Shown in pieces: positions 43,735 to 52,733 of a stretch of DNA of 64,000 nucleotides (within the stretch, counting starts at the first letter, position 1; every line of letters starts with the position of its first letter). Source of the DNA: Variovorax paradoxus NBRC 15149 (lineage in GTDB: Bacteria > Pseudomonadota > Gammaproteobacteria > Burkholderiales > Burkholderiaceae_C). A program made the translations under genes and the position numbers. The stretch spans positions 496,001 through 560,000 of the forward strand of contig NZ_BCUT01000001.1 of the NCBI RefSeq assembly GCF_001591365.1, in the 5' to 3' direction. Under the pieces are notes generated by a model, which saw nothing but the letters and a program-made list of their open reading frames with translations, was not told where the DNA came from and did not search any database.

Positions 43735-45516
43735 ATGAAAAAGACAGTCAGCGATTTCGTGGTCCAGCGCCTGCACGACTGGGGCGTGCGGCGCGTCTAC
43801 GGCTACCCCGGCGACGGCATCAACGGCCTCATGGGCGCACTCGACCGGGCGGACGGCGCCATCGAGTTCATCCAGAGCCGCCATGAGGAACTGGCCGCCT
43901 TCATGGCCTGTGCGCATGCCAAGTTCTCGGGCGAGGTGGGCGTCTGCCTGGCCACCTCGGGACCGGGCGCGATCCACCTGCTGAACGGCCTGTACGACGC
44001 GAAGCTCGACCGCCAGCCGGTGGTCGCCATCGTCGGCCAGCAGCAGCGCAGCGCGCTCGGCGGCGACTACCAGCAGGAGGTGGATCTGGTTTCGCTGTTC
44101 AAGGACGTGGCGCACGAGTTCGTGCAGATGGCCACCAGCGCGGAGCAGGTTCGCCACCTGGTCGACCGCGCGATGCGCATCGCGCGCGACCGCCGCGCCG
44201 TCACCTGCGTGATCGTCCCCAACGACGTGCAGGAGCTGCCGGCGGTGCCGGTGCCGCCGCGCAAGCACGGCACCGTGCACAGCGGCATCGGCAGCACGGC
44301 CAGCGCCGCGGTGCCGAACGCCGCGGCGCTGGGGCAGGCGGCGGACATCATCAACGCGGGCAGCAAGGTGGCCATCCTGGCGGGCGCGGGCGCCCTGCAT
44401 GCCACCGATGAGCTGATCCATGCGGCCGAGCGGCTCGGCGCCGGCATTGCCAAGGCGCTGCTCGGCAAGGCGGCGGTGCCCGACGATCTGCCCTTCGTGA
44501 CCGGCGCCATCGGCGTGCTCGGCACGCGGCCCAGCTCGCGCATGATGGAAGACTGCGACACCTTGCTGATGGTGGGCTCGTCGTTCCCGTACGCGGAATT
44601 CCTGCCGCCCGAAGGGCAGGCCCGCTGCGTGCAGATCGACACCGACCCGCGCGCCATCGGGCTGCGCTACCCCACGGAGCTGGGCCTGGTCGGCGACAGC
44701 CGCGCCACGCTCGCGGCGCTGCTGCCGCTGCTCGACCACAAGGAACACGGTGCCTGGCGCCAAGGCATCGAGGCCGACGTGGCGCGCTGGTGGCGCGTGC
44801 TCGAGGCGCGCGCGCATGTGGAGGCCTCGCCGGTCAATCCGCAGCGCGTGTTCTGGGAGCTGTCGCCGCGCCTGCCCGAAGAAACGGTGCTCACCTGCGA
44901 CAGCGGCACCGCCGCCAACTGGTACGCGCGCGACGTCAAGCTGCGCCGCGGCATGAAGGCCAGCCTGTCCGGCGGCCTCGCCACCATGGGCCCGGCCCTC
45001 CCCTACGCGATTGCGGCCAAGCTGGTGCATCCCGACCGGCCCGTGGTCGCGATGCTGGGCGACGGCGCCATGCAGATGAACGGCCTCAATGCGCTCATCA
45101 CCCTGGCGCGCATGTGGCGCGACTGGGCCGATCCGCGCCTGGTCGTCATGGTGCTCAACAACCGCGACCTCAACCTCGTGAGCTGGGAGCAGCGCGTGCT
45201 CGGCGGAGATCCGAAGTTCAACGCTTCGCAGGAGCTGCCCGACTTTCCCTACGCGCGCTTCGCGCAGATGCTCGGCCTTGCGGCCCTGCGCGTCGATACG
45301 CCAGAAGCCATCGGCCCGGCATGGGACGCCGCCTTTGCGGCCGACCGCCCGATGCTGCTGGAAATGGTCACCGACTCCGCCGTGCCGCCGCTGCCGCCCG
45401 ATGTTTCGCTCGCCCAGGCCAAGGCCTACCTGCTGGCCCTCTGGCAGGGCGACCCCGAAGCCATGCGGACCATCAAGGCCACCATGCGGGAATACTGGGC
45501 CAGCGCGACGGCGTGA
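43735..45516 (+). CDS. thiamine pyrophosphate enzyme, pyruvate oxidase/decarboxylase-like
   Basis: A 593-residue TPP enzyme with the three usual domains. The N-terminal FIQSRHEELAAFMACAHAKF contains the TPP-activating Glu; GVCLATSGPGAIHLLNGLYD follows; the C-terminal domain holds the TPP/Mg motif GDGAMQMNG and VVMVLNNRDL. Overall it is closest in style to PoxB-like pyruvate dehydrogenase (quinone)/thiamine-requiring enzymes. The C-terminal membrane-binding helix of E. coli PoxB is not evident. ATG at 43735 with GGAG upstream. Substrate is an inference; acetolactate synthase-like activity is the main alternative. Confidence 0.82.
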   Translation: MKKTVSDFVVQRLHDWGVRRVYGYPGDGINGLMGALDRADGAIEFIQSRHEELAAFMACAHAKFSGEVGVCLATSGPGAIHLLNGLYDAKLDRQPVVAIVGQQQRSALGGDYQQEVDLVSLFKDVAHEFVQMATSAEQVRHLVDRAMRIARDRRAVTCVIVPNDVQELPAVPVPPRKHGTVHSGIGSTASAAVPNAAALGQAADIINAGSKVAILAGAGALHATDELIHAAERLGAGIAKALLGKAAVPDDLPFVTGAIGVLGTRPSSRMMEDCDTLLMVGSSFPYAEFLPPEGQARCVQIDTDPRAIGLRYPTELGLVGDSRATLAALLPLLDHKEHGAWRQGIEADVARWWRVLEARAHVEASPVNPQRVFWELSPRLPEETVLTCDSGTAANWYARDVKLRRGMKASLSGGLATMGPALPYAIAAKLVHPDRPVVAMLGDGAMQMNGLNALITLARMWRDWADPRLVVMVLNNRDLNLVSWEQRVLGGDPKFNASQELPDFPYARFAQMLGLAALRVDTPEAIGPAWDAAFAADRPMLLEMVTDSAVPPLPPDVSLAQAKAYLLALWQGDPEAMRTIKATMREYWASATA

Positions 45517-45534
45517 TGAGCCTTGTCTCTCCCG

Positions 45535-45969
45535 CTACTGCCCGGTCTTGATGTCCGCCCTGGCTTTTGATTCTTCCTCGCTCGCGCGCGACAGGCACGC
45601 GGCCCTGTCGCCGCCCTGCCGCTCGTTGCACTTCTCCCTGGCCACCTCGTAGTTCACCGCCACCCGCGTTTCAGCGAGCCTGCGGGCATTGGCGTCGCTG
45701 GGGCTACGCTGGTGGTCGAGCTCGGCCAGTGCAATCTTCTGGCGGCCCTGCGCTTCCTTGACGCAGACTGCCCTGGCGGGCTCGACCTGCTTTTCGCACT
45801 GTTCCAGCGCGGCCTTCAGGTTGGCGCCGATCCGTTCCCGCGCCGCGCCGTATTCGACGATGGCCGGGTCGATCTCCGCCGGATGCGGCGGCGAGGTTTG
45901 CGCACCCGCCGGAACGATCGCCCCCGCCCATAGCAGCGCGGCGGCGAACAACGCGTGTAGCTTTTGCAT
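45535..45969 (-). CDS. small periplasmic protein, paralogue of the gene at 46227
   Basis: A 144-residue protein with a signal peptide (cleavage near PAGAQ, residue 24). The mature body is a long charged helix with four Cys (EQCEKQVEP, AVCVKEAQGR, EKCNERQGG and AACLSRASEE), EIDPAIVEYGAARERIGANL at the start and DIKTGQ at the end. It is convincingly similar to the neighbouring protein at 46227 in length, Cys placement and motif order (EAQGRQKIALAELDHQRSPS aligns with EAKGKEKIAKAELEQKQKPS). Function unknown. Confidence 0.7.
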   Translation of the reverse strand: MQKLHALFAAALLWAGAIVPAGAQTSPPHPAEIDPAIVEYGAARERIGANLKAALEQCEKQVEPARAVCVKEAQGRQKIALAELDHQRSPSDANARRLAETRVAVNYEVAREKCNERQGGDRAACLSRASEEESKARADIKTGQ

Positions 45970-46226
45970 GGCGATCTCCTGTCAGTCGCTCTTGCCGCAG
46001 TGTGGGCGCCGCATCGTCCGCGCCGGTAGGACGTGCGCCCAAGCCGGCCGGGGGGCACCGCCGACGCCCCGCCGCCCATTCATGCCCCTTGCGCAGGAAG
46101 CGTCAGCATGTGCTTACGGCCGCTTCGCAAGGCGTCCTACCGCCCCGGCGCTGCCGACTTCTATATTGATTTCGGACGCCGGATCCTCCCCTGCAAGAAA
46201 AACCACCGGCGTCAAGGAGCTCAACC

Positions 46227-46658
46227 ATGAAGAAACTGTTATTGATGTGTGCCGCAGCCTCCTGCATGGCAGTGGGCCAGGTGCATGCGCAAGTGAACAC
46301 GCCTCCCGCGGCGGCCACCGATCCGGCCATGGCCGAATACAAGGCTGCGCGCGACAAGATCTCGGCCGACTACAAGGCCGACAAGGCGGCTTGCGATGCC
46401 ATGAAGGACAACGCCAAGGACGTCTGCATCGAAGAAGCCAAGGGCAAGGAAAAGATTGCCAAGGCCGAACTCGAGCAGAAGCAGAAGCCCAGCGACAGCA
46501 ACGCACGCAAGGTGGCCGAAGCCAAGGTGGAAGCGGCCTATGCGATCGCCAAGGAAAAGTGCGACGACCAGAAGGGCGACGCCAAGAGCGCTTGCGTGAA
46601 GGAAGCCAAGGCCACCGAGGCCAAGGGCAAGGCCGACATCAAGGCGATGAAGAAGTAG
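46227..46658 (+). CDS. small periplasmic Lys-rich protein, paralogue of the gene at 45535
   Basis: A 143-residue secreted protein (signal peptide cleaved near VHAQ, residue 22). The mature part is rich in Lys and Ala with regularly placed Cys pairs (KAACDAMKDN...KDVCIEEAKG, then KEKCDDQKG...KSACVKEAKA), predicted to be a helical bundle held by disulfides. It is divergent from its paralogue at 45535. AAGGAG seven bases before the ATG. Function unknown. Confidence 0.75.
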   Translation: MKKLLLMCAAASCMAVGQVHAQVNTPPAAATDPAMAEYKAARDKISADYKADKAACDAMKDNAKDVCIEEAKGKEKIAKAELEQKQKPSDSNARKVAEAKVEAAYAIAKEKCDDQKGDAKSACVKEAKATEAKGKADIKAMKK

Positions 46659-46697
46659 GCAGTGGCGCACAGCCCCCGCCACAGGACCCGAGAAGCG

Positions 46698-46961
46698 GTG
46701 AAGCCCTTGCAGACGCTCGCCATCTCCGAGGCCCTGCGCGCCCAGTTGTCGGCCGACAACCTCCTGGCCATCAATTCGCATGGCCAGGAGGTTCTTCACG
46801 GGCTCGACTTCGACGAGTCGCAGCTTCTCGTGGATTGCAGCGAGCAGCAGCCCACGGACCCTTCCATGCGGGAGCGGTGCGCGCAGCTCGTCATCAAGCA
46901 CGAGCGGGCCCGGCTGCGCATTGCCACGGTCGACGACGAACGCAACGCGGCCAAATTCTAG
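46698..46961 (+). CDS. small conserved hypothetical protein
   Basis: An 87-residue soluble protein starting at a GTG (VKPLQTLAISEALRAQ), with LLAINSHGQEVLHGLDFDE and CAQLVIKHERARLRIATVDD. It does not resemble a family I know. An upstream GTG (46662) four bases after the preceding stop would add 12 residues, possible by coupling. Convergent with the diheme cytochrome gene, nine bp apart. Confidence 0.55.
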   Translation: MKPLQTLAISEALRAQLSADNLLAINSHGQEVLHGLDFDESQLLVDCSEQQPTDPSMRERCAQLVIKHERARLRIATVDDERNAAKF

Positions 46962-46970
46962 AAAGGCTGG

Positions 46971-47852
46971 TCAGCGCAGCGCCGCCAGATAGGCGGCGAT
47001 ATCCCGCGCGTCCTGCTCGGACACGCTCATCTGCGGCATGGCCGTGAGCGGATCGACCTCGTGCGTGTGGCGCAGCCAGCGCACCATGTTGTCCGGCGTG
47101 TTGGCGAGCTTTCCCGCAATCAGCGAACGGCCGCCCATGCCCGCAAGCGGCGGCCCCACGTTGGGCGACGAGCTCGTGATGCCGGGGATCGTGTGGCAGG
47201 CGCTGCATGCGTACTGGGGCAGCGCCCGCGCGCCGCGCTGCGCATCGGCCGCCCGCAGCGGCGCGGCGCCATCTGCCGGCCCGCATGCCGGCCGCGCCGG
47301 TGCGCCCTGTGCGCCCTGTGCGCCGGTGGGCTCCACGCGCGTGGCTTCGGCATACTGCTGCGGCGTGAGCTCGGGCAGGCGCGCCATGAACGCCACCACC
47401 GACCACAGGTCTTCCTCGGACAACCTGAACTCCCAGGCCGGCATGCCGCTCATGCGGATGCCGTGCTTGGTCAGCCAGTACAGTTCGCGCGGCTTCCAGT
47501 GGTGCCGCGCATCCACCAGCGGCCCCGGCAGCGGCTGCATGCTCTTTCCGATGTCGCCCTGCGCGACGCCCGGCGCACCATGGCATTGCACGCACTTGTC
47601 GCGAAAGCAGGCCGCGCCGCGCATCACCAGCCGCTCGTCGTCGAGCCGCGGCGGCTCGATGTTGCGCGCGCGCATCTTCACCGACTGGCGCATGGCGGTT
47701 TCCAGCATCGAATAGACCGGCTGGAAATGCTGCTGCGTGGCCGCCACGTCGTAGAGGCCGCCATACACCACCAGCGCGCCCGCCGCCACGCCCGCGATGC
47801 CCAGCGCGGCGACGGTGAGTAGAGCGGTCTTGGGTGCACCCATCGGCAGCAT
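46971..47852 (-). CDS. diheme c-type cytochrome
   Basis: A 293-residue protein with an N-terminal membrane helix (LLTVAALGIAGVAAGALVVYGG) and two CxxCH heme c sites: CVQCH in the first half and CSACH near residue 215. Axial Met candidates are in RMSGMPAW and AMPQMSVSEQ. It faces the periplasm and is divergent from the caa3 oxidase operon, so probably donates electrons to it. Between the domains is a Pro/Ala/Gly-rich linker. Confidence 0.88.
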   Translation of the reverse strand: MLPMGAPKTALLTVAALGIAGVAAGALVVYGGLYDVAATQQHFQPVYSMLETAMRQSVKMRARNIEPPRLDDERLVMRGAACFRDKCVQCHGAPGVAQGDIGKSMQPLPGPLVDARHHWKPRELYWLTKHGIRMSGMPAWEFRLSEEDLWSVVAFMARLPELTPQQYAEATRVEPTGAQGAQGAPARPACGPADGAAPLRAADAQRGARALPQYACSACHTIPGITSSSPNVGPPLAGMGGRSLIAGKLANTPDNMVRWLRHTHEVDPLTAMPQMSVSEQDARDIAAYLAALR

Positions 47853-47930
47853 TCAATTGGCGGCATTGTCCGACGCGCACCGGCGCCGCCATGTCGGCGC
47901 AAGCCGCATTCCAATCCGCAGAATCGCGGC

Positions 47931-48329
47931 ATGGTGGCCGCCCCGTCATGCCCTGCCGTGTGCCCGCTCGCCCTGCTGGTGCTGGTGGCGCTCGCGGCCG
48001 GATGCACGCCGGGAGAGAGCAGCCCCATCTTCGAGCGCGCGCCGCCCGCGCAGCGCGAGCGCGGAAGGCAGCTGCTGGCGCAATACCAGTGCGGAAGCTG
48101 CCACACCATCCCCGACGTGCAGGCCGCGCGCGGCCGCACCGGCCCCACGCTCGCCGCCTTCGGCAAGCGCAGCTACATTGCCGGCCAGGTGCCGAACGGC
48201 CCCGACGCCCTGGTGCGCTGGATCGTGGCGCCGGCCGCCGTGGTGCCGGGCACCACCATGCCTGCAATGGGTGTGTCGCCCCAGGACGCGCGCGACATGG
48301 CGGCCTACCTGCTCGCGCTCGAGAAATGA
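47931..48329 (+). CDS. monoheme c-type cytochrome lipoprotein
   Basis: A 132-residue lipoprotein (lipobox VALAAGC, Cys25) with one heme site CGSCH near residue 54 and an axial Met candidate in TTMPAMGVSPQDARD. Its stop overlaps the start of the oxidase subunit II gene by four bases (48326-48329), so it belongs to the oxidase operon and is a likely electron donor or accessory subunit. Confidence 0.86.
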   Translation: MVAAPSCPAVCPLALLVLVALAAGCTPGESSPIFERAPPAQRERGRQLLAQYQCGSCHTIPDVQAARGRTGPTLAAFGKRSYIAGQVPNGPDALVRWIVAPAAVVPGTTMPAMGVSPQDARDMAAYLLALEK

Positions 48330-49270
48330 ACGCGGCGAGCGAGGGCGCACCCCAATCCGCCCTGCGGGCCGCCGGCCCCGTCGCGCAATCGCTGCTCGAA
48401 GTGAGCGGCGTGCTGGCGGTGGGCGGCGCGGTGATCTTCGCCGGCGTGATGCTGCTGCTCGCACTGGCCGTTCGCCACCGCGGTGGCGGCCGGGTGAACA
48501 CGCGCTGGTGGCTGCTCGGCGGCGGCCTTGCTTTTCCGACGGTGGTGCTCTCGGCGCTCTTCGCCCACAGCGAATTCCACCGGCCGCCGTGGCGGCCCAT
48601 TCCACCGCCCGGCGCGCTGATCGTCGGCGTCACGGGCCACATGTGGTGGTGGGAGGTGCGCTACCGCGACCCCGCCAGCGGCGCCGAGGTGGTCACGGCG
48701 AACGAGATCCGCATTCCGGTCGGCCGGCCGGTCTATTTCGGCCTTGGCAGCGCCGACGTGATCCACAGTTTCTGGGTGCCCTCGCTCGGCGGCAAGATGG
48801 ACATGCTGCCCGGCCGCGTGCAGCACCTGCTGCTGCAGGCCGGCCGGCCCGGCACCTGGCGCGGGCAGTGCGCCGAATACTGCGGCGAGCAGCATGCGCG
48901 CATGGCGCTGCACGTGGTGGCCGAAGAGCCCGCGGCTTTCGATGCATGGCTTGCGGGGCAGGCACGGCCGGCGGCCGCGGCTTCGCGCGAGCTCGAACGC
49001 GGCCGCGAGGCCTTCCTCGCGCACCGCTGCAACGCCTGCCACACCGTGCGCGGCGTCAGCGAGCAGAGCCGCCTCGGGCCCGACCTCACGCACGTGGGCA
49101 GCCGGCTGCACCTGGGCGCCGGCACCGCGCCCAACGATGCCGCGCAGCTCGCCGCCTGGGTGGCCCACACGCAGCAGCTGAAGCCGGGCGCGCGCATGCC
49201 CTCCTCCGGCGAGCGCATCGGCGAGGCCGACCTGCAATCCATCGCGGCCTGGCTCGCGCAACTGAAATGA
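48326..49270 (+). CDS. coxB: cytochrome c oxidase subunit II with fused cytochrome c domain (caa3-type)
   Basis: A 314-residue subunit: two membrane helices (LLEVSGVLAVGGAVIFAGVM and RWWLLGGGLAFPTVVLSALF), a cupredoxin domain with the CuA site CAEYCGEQHARM, then a C-terminal cytochrome c domain with CNACH near residue 237 and an axial Met in ARMPSSGERI. The aromatic GHMWWWEVRY is the electron-entry stretch. The covalent cytochrome is the hallmark of caa3 oxidases. Overlaps both neighbours by ATGA, so the three genes form one operon. Confidence 0.92.
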   Translation: MNAASEGAPQSALRAAGPVAQSLLEVSGVLAVGGAVIFAGVMLLLALAVRHRGGGRVNTRWWLLGGGLAFPTVVLSALFAHSEFHRPPWRPIPPPGALIVGVTGHMWWWEVRYRDPASGAEVVTANEIRIPVGRPVYFGLGSADVIHSFWVPSLGGKMDMLPGRVQHLLLQAGRPGTWRGQCAEYCGEQHARMALHVVAEEPAAFDAWLAGQARPAAAASRELERGREAFLAHRCNACHTVRGVSEQSRLGPDLTHVGSRLHLGAGTAPNDAAQLAAWVAHTQQLKPGARMPSSGERIGEADLQSIAAWLAQLK

Positions 49271-51801
49271 CGACGCAGGCTCCCAAGGAAGATCCTTCGA
49301 ATCTGCCGCCGCGCCCCGCAGGCGAGCGCGAGGCCCTCGAGCGCGCGTGGCGCCCGCCCACCGGCTGGCGGCTCTTCTCGGCGGTGAACAACACGCGCAT
49401 CGGCGTGTTCTACATCGCCACCGCCATGCTCTTCTTCGTGCTGGCCGGCATCCTGGCGCTGATGATGCGCACGCAGCTCGCGGTGCCGGACAACCACCTG
49501 ATCGACGCGGGCACCTACAACCAGCTCTTCACGATGCACGGCACCGTGATGATGTTCCTGTTTGCGGTGCCCATCGTCGAGGCCGTGGCCATCTACCTGC
49601 TGCCGGGCATGCTGGGCGCGCGCGACCTGCCCTTTCCGCTGCTCTCGGCCTATGCGTTCTGGGCCTATGCCATCGGCGGCATCGCCTTCTTCTGCACGCT
49701 GTTCTTCGGCGTGTCACCCGATGGCGGCTGGTTCATGTATCCGCCGCTCACCGGCAAGGAGTTCTCGCCCGGGCGCGGCGCCGACTGGTGGCTGCTGGGC
49801 ATCGGGTTCATCGAGATCTCGGCCATTGCGGGCGCCATCGAGCTGATCGTGGGCGTGCTGTTCACGCGCGCGCCCGGCATGACGCTGATGCGCATGCCGA
49901 TCTTCGCCTGGGCCATGCTGGTCACCGCGCTGATGATCGTCTTCGCGTTTCCCGCGGTGATCGCGGCGACCATGCTGCTGGAGCTGGAGCGCGCGCTCGA
50001 CTGGCCCTTCTTCATTCCCGCGCGCGGCGGCGATCCGCTGCTGTGGCAGCACCTGTTCTGGTTCTTCGGCCACCCGGAGGTCTACATCATCTTCCTGCCC
50101 GCGGCCGGCATGGTGTCGATGATGGTCGCCACGCTCGCGGGCACGCCGCTGGTGGGCCACCGGGCGGTGGTGCTGGCGCTCATCGGCGTGGGCGTGGTGA
50201 GCTTTGCGCTGTGGGTGCACCACATGTTCACCGCGGGCCTGGGCAATCTCTCGCTGCTGGTGGTGTCGGCCGCGAGCTTCATCGTCGCCATACCGAGCGG
50301 CGTGCAGGTGTTCGCGTGGATCGCCACCTTCTGGCGCGGCCGCGTCGCGCTCGATGCGCCCACGCTGTTCCTCCTGGGCTTTCACTTCATCTTCGTGCTG
50401 GGCGGCCTCACGGGCGTGATGGTGGCAGTGCTGCCCTTCGACTGGCAGGCGCACGACAGCTACTTCATCGTCGCGCACCTGCACTACGTGCTCATCGGCG
50501 GCATGGTGTTTCCGGTGTTCGCGGGCTTCTACTACTGGGCGCCGGTCTTCAACGGCCACCGGCTTTCCGAGCGCTGGGGCCGCTGGGTGTTCGGGCTCAT
50601 GTTCGGCGGCTTCAACCTCGCCTTCTTTCCGATGCACATCGCGGGCATGCTCGGCATGCCGCGGCGCGTGTACACCTACAGCGCCGACCTGGGCTGGAAC
50701 GCGCTCAACATGCTGTCCACCCTTGGCGCCTACACGCTGGCGGCCGGTGTGCTGCTCTTCACGGTGGACGCGGCGCGCACGCTGCGCCGGCCCGGGCAGG
50801 ACCATGGCAATCCCTGGCGCGCCGGCACGCTCGAATGGCTGCCGCCGCGCGAATACGGCGTGCGCAGCATTCCGCAGGTGGATTCGCGCTATCCGCTGTG
50901 GCGGCGGCTCGCGCTGCCGCAGGAGGTGGAGGCCGGTCGGCACTGGCTGCCGGGCACCGTCTTCGGCGGCCGCGAAACGCTGGTGACCAGCCCGCGCGAT
51001 GCGCGGCCGATGCACCTGCTGCGCCTGCCGACCGACAGCTGGTGGCCGCTGGCGGCAGCCGCCGGCACCGCGGGTTTCTTCCTGCTTCTCACGGTGTCGC
51101 AGACGCTGCCTGCGCTGGCCTGCGGCGTGATCGCGGTGGCATGCATCCTGCGCTGGCTGTGGGACTCCGACCGTCCGCCGCCGGTGGCCACGGTCGACGT
51201 CGGCCATGGCGTGCAGCTGCCGGTCGGCGCGCGGGGGCGGGCATCGCACTCGTGGTGGGCCATGGTCGTGCTGATTGCGGTGGACATGACGATCTTCGTG
51301 TCGCTGCTGTACACCCATGTGCACCTGTCGATGGCCAGCGACGTGTGCCCGCCGCCCGGTGCCGCGCTGCCGCCCCTGCGCTGGCCGCTGGGCGCGGCGC
51401 TGCTGCTCGCGGCCGGCTCGGCCGCGATGGCGCTGGCCGCGCGCAGGCTGCATGCAGCAGATCCGCGCCGCCAGCGCAGGCTGCGCATGCTTGCGGCACT
51501 GGCCATGGCCTGCGCGGCCGGTGCGGCGGCGCTCGACATCGGCGGCCACCAGCTCGCCGGGCTCGATCCGCGCGCCCAAGGCTGGAGCGCATCGGTTGGC
51601 ATGCTGCTGGGCTACCAGGCCTTCCACATCGCAGTGCTGATGCTGATGGGTGGCTATGTGCTCGTGCGTTCGTGGTCGGGCAGGCTGCAGCCCGCGGCCC
51701 GCGCGACCATCGACAACACCGCGCTGATGTGGCACTGCGTGACAGCGCAGGGAATCATCGGAGCGCTTGCGGTGCAGGGCGTGCCGCGGCTCCTGGGCTG
51801 A
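49267..51801 (+). CDS. ctaD: cytochrome c oxidase subunit I fused to subunit III
   Basis: An 844-residue membrane protein. Residues 1-560 are subunit I with about 12 helices: the heme a ligand in FTMHGTVMMF, GHPEVYIIFLP with the CuB His and cross-linked Tyr, HHMFTAGLGN with two more CuB His, and VAHLHYVLIGG with the heme His. The C-terminal portion from about residue 590 adds several helices of subunit III type (SWWAMVVLIAVDMTIFVSLL and later). HPEVY places it in the A family of heme-copper oxidases. The fusion and lack of a separate ctaE fit a compact caa3 operon; assembly genes (ctaG, ctaB) are not nearby. Confidence 0.92.
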   Translation: MTTQAPKEDPSNLPPRPAGEREALERAWRPPTGWRLFSAVNNTRIGVFYIATAMLFFVLAGILALMMRTQLAVPDNHLIDAGTYNQLFTMHGTVMMFLFAVPIVEAVAIYLLPGMLGARDLPFPLLSAYAFWAYAIGGIAFFCTLFFGVSPDGGWFMYPPLTGKEFSPGRGADWWLLGIGFIEISAIAGAIELIVGVLFTRAPGMTLMRMPIFAWAMLVTALMIVFAFPAVIAATMLLELERALDWPFFIPARGGDPLLWQHLFWFFGHPEVYIIFLPAAGMVSMMVATLAGTPLVGHRAVVLALIGVGVVSFALWVHHMFTAGLGNLSLLVVSAASFIVAIPSGVQVFAWIATFWRGRVALDAPTLFLLGFHFIFVLGGLTGVMVAVLPFDWQAHDSYFIVAHLHYVLIGGMVFPVFAGFYYWAPVFNGHRLSERWGRWVFGLMFGGFNLAFFPMHIAGMLGMPRRVYTYSADLGWNALNMLSTLGAYTLAAGVLLFTVDAARTLRRPGQDHGNPWRAGTLEWLPPREYGVRSIPQVDSRYPLWRRLALPQEVEAGRHWLPGTVFGGRETLVTSPRDARPMHLLRLPTDSWWPLAAAAGTAGFFLLLTVSQTLPALACGVIAVACILRWLWDSDRPPPVATVDVGHGVQLPVGARGRASHSWWAMVVLIAVDMTIFVSLLYTHVHLSMASDVCPPPGAALPPLRWPLGAALLLAAGSAAMALAARRLHAADPRRQRRLRMLAALAMACAAGAAALDIGGHQLAGLDPRAQGWSASVGMLLGYQAFHIAVLMLMGGYVLVRSWSGRLQPAARATIDNTALMWHCVTAQGIIGALAVQGVPRLLG

Positions 51802-51807
51802 GCGCCG

Positions 51808-52659
51808 CTACGCGGCCGGCGCCCGCGCGCCGATCGTCCAGCAGGCGGCGGTGAAGCGGACTTCGCTGCCGTGCACATAGGGCTCGAACGCCGCGCGCAT
51901 GCCCTCGGTGACCCGTGTGCGCGTTCGCTCGTCCGCATCCTGGAGAACGAGCCCGACGGGGCCGAGCCGCGTGAGATAGCCATGCAGCGCCTTCTCGGGC
52001 AATGTGCATTCCACATCGATCGGCCGGATGTCGATGCCGGCCCAGCCGCTCTCTTCCAGGATGGACACCACCCGATCGCGGTCCGCGAAGGAGAACTGTC
52101 CCGGCGCACCCGGCCTGCGCGCCGGCAGGTTCGGCAGCAGCGGCGCGGCGGCGCGCTCGGCCGTCGTCATGAATGGGTTCTCTGCGGCGCTGCGCCATGC
52201 GATGGCCCGAAGCGCGGCGCCATCCTTCGCGGCATGCCGCAGGTTCGCAAAGGCCTGCACCGGGCTGTCGAAGAACATCACGCCGAAGCGCGAAACGACC
52301 AGGTCGAAGCTCGCGGGCTCGAAGGCGTGCCGCTGCACGTCGCCGCAGATGAAGCTTGCCGGTATTCCCGCCCGTTCGGCGCGCACGCGGGCGGCGGCAA
52401 TCATCGGCTCGGAGATGTCGGCGCCGACGCAATGCCCCGCCGCGCCGAGCACCCCTGCGATGGCCAGCGTGGTGGCACCGGTGCCGCAGCCCACGTCGAG
52501 CACCCGCTGCGCGGAGGCGGCGCGCGCCTCGTCCACCAGCAAGTTCTCGAACGGCGCGAACAGCTGGTCGAGCGACTCCTGCGCATCGACCCAGGCGCGG
52601 CCGCCGCGGCCGTTCCAGAGGGCGGCTTGTTCGTTGTGTTGCTGGTCCGTGATGTCCAT
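51808..52659 (-). CDS. class I SAM-dependent methyltransferase
   Basis: A 283-residue methyltransferase: SAM-binding motif I VLDVGCGTGATTLAIAG near residue 54, acidic VGADISEPMI after strand 2, and FDLVVSRFGVMFFDSP as motif IV/V. The substrate is not indicated. It is divergent from the MerR-type gene, and the SoxR-like palindrome is positioned like a MerR-type promoter for this gene (TTGACC at 52729-52724 on its strand). Induction by the regulator's effector is likely. Confidence 0.85.
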   Translation of the reverse strand: MDITDQQHNEQAALWNGRGGRAWVDAQESLDQLFAPFENLLVDEARAASAQRVLDVGCGTGATTLAIAGVLGAAGHCVGADISEPMIAAARVRAERAGIPASFICGDVQRHAFEPASFDLVVSRFGVMFFDSPVQAFANLRHAAKDGAALRAIAWRSAAENPFMTTAERAAAPLLPNLPARRPGAPGQFSFADRDRVVSILEESGWAGIDIRPIDVECTLPEKALHGYLTRLGPVGLVLQDADERTRTRVTEGMRAAFEPYVHGSEVRFTAACWTIGARAPAA

Positions 52660-52707
52660 GATGGTTTGTCCTTGGCGTGTCTGTTTGGGCGAAAGCTAGA
52701 CTGTGCA

Positions 52708-52727
52708 ACTTCAAGTCGACTTGAGGT
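52708..52727. promoter_or_regulatory. SoxR-box-like palindrome, MerR-type operator
   Basis: ACTTCAAGTCGACTTGAGGT is a near-perfect 20-bp dyad (one mismatch), close to the SoxR box CCTCAAGTTAACTTGAGG. On the minus strand it directly follows TTGACC, the layout of MerR-family promoters where the operator occupies a 19-bp spacer; no good -10 is obvious. It lies between the divergent methyltransferase and MerR genes, seven bp before the latter's GTG. Confidence 0.65.
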
Positions 52728-52733
52728 CAAGAG

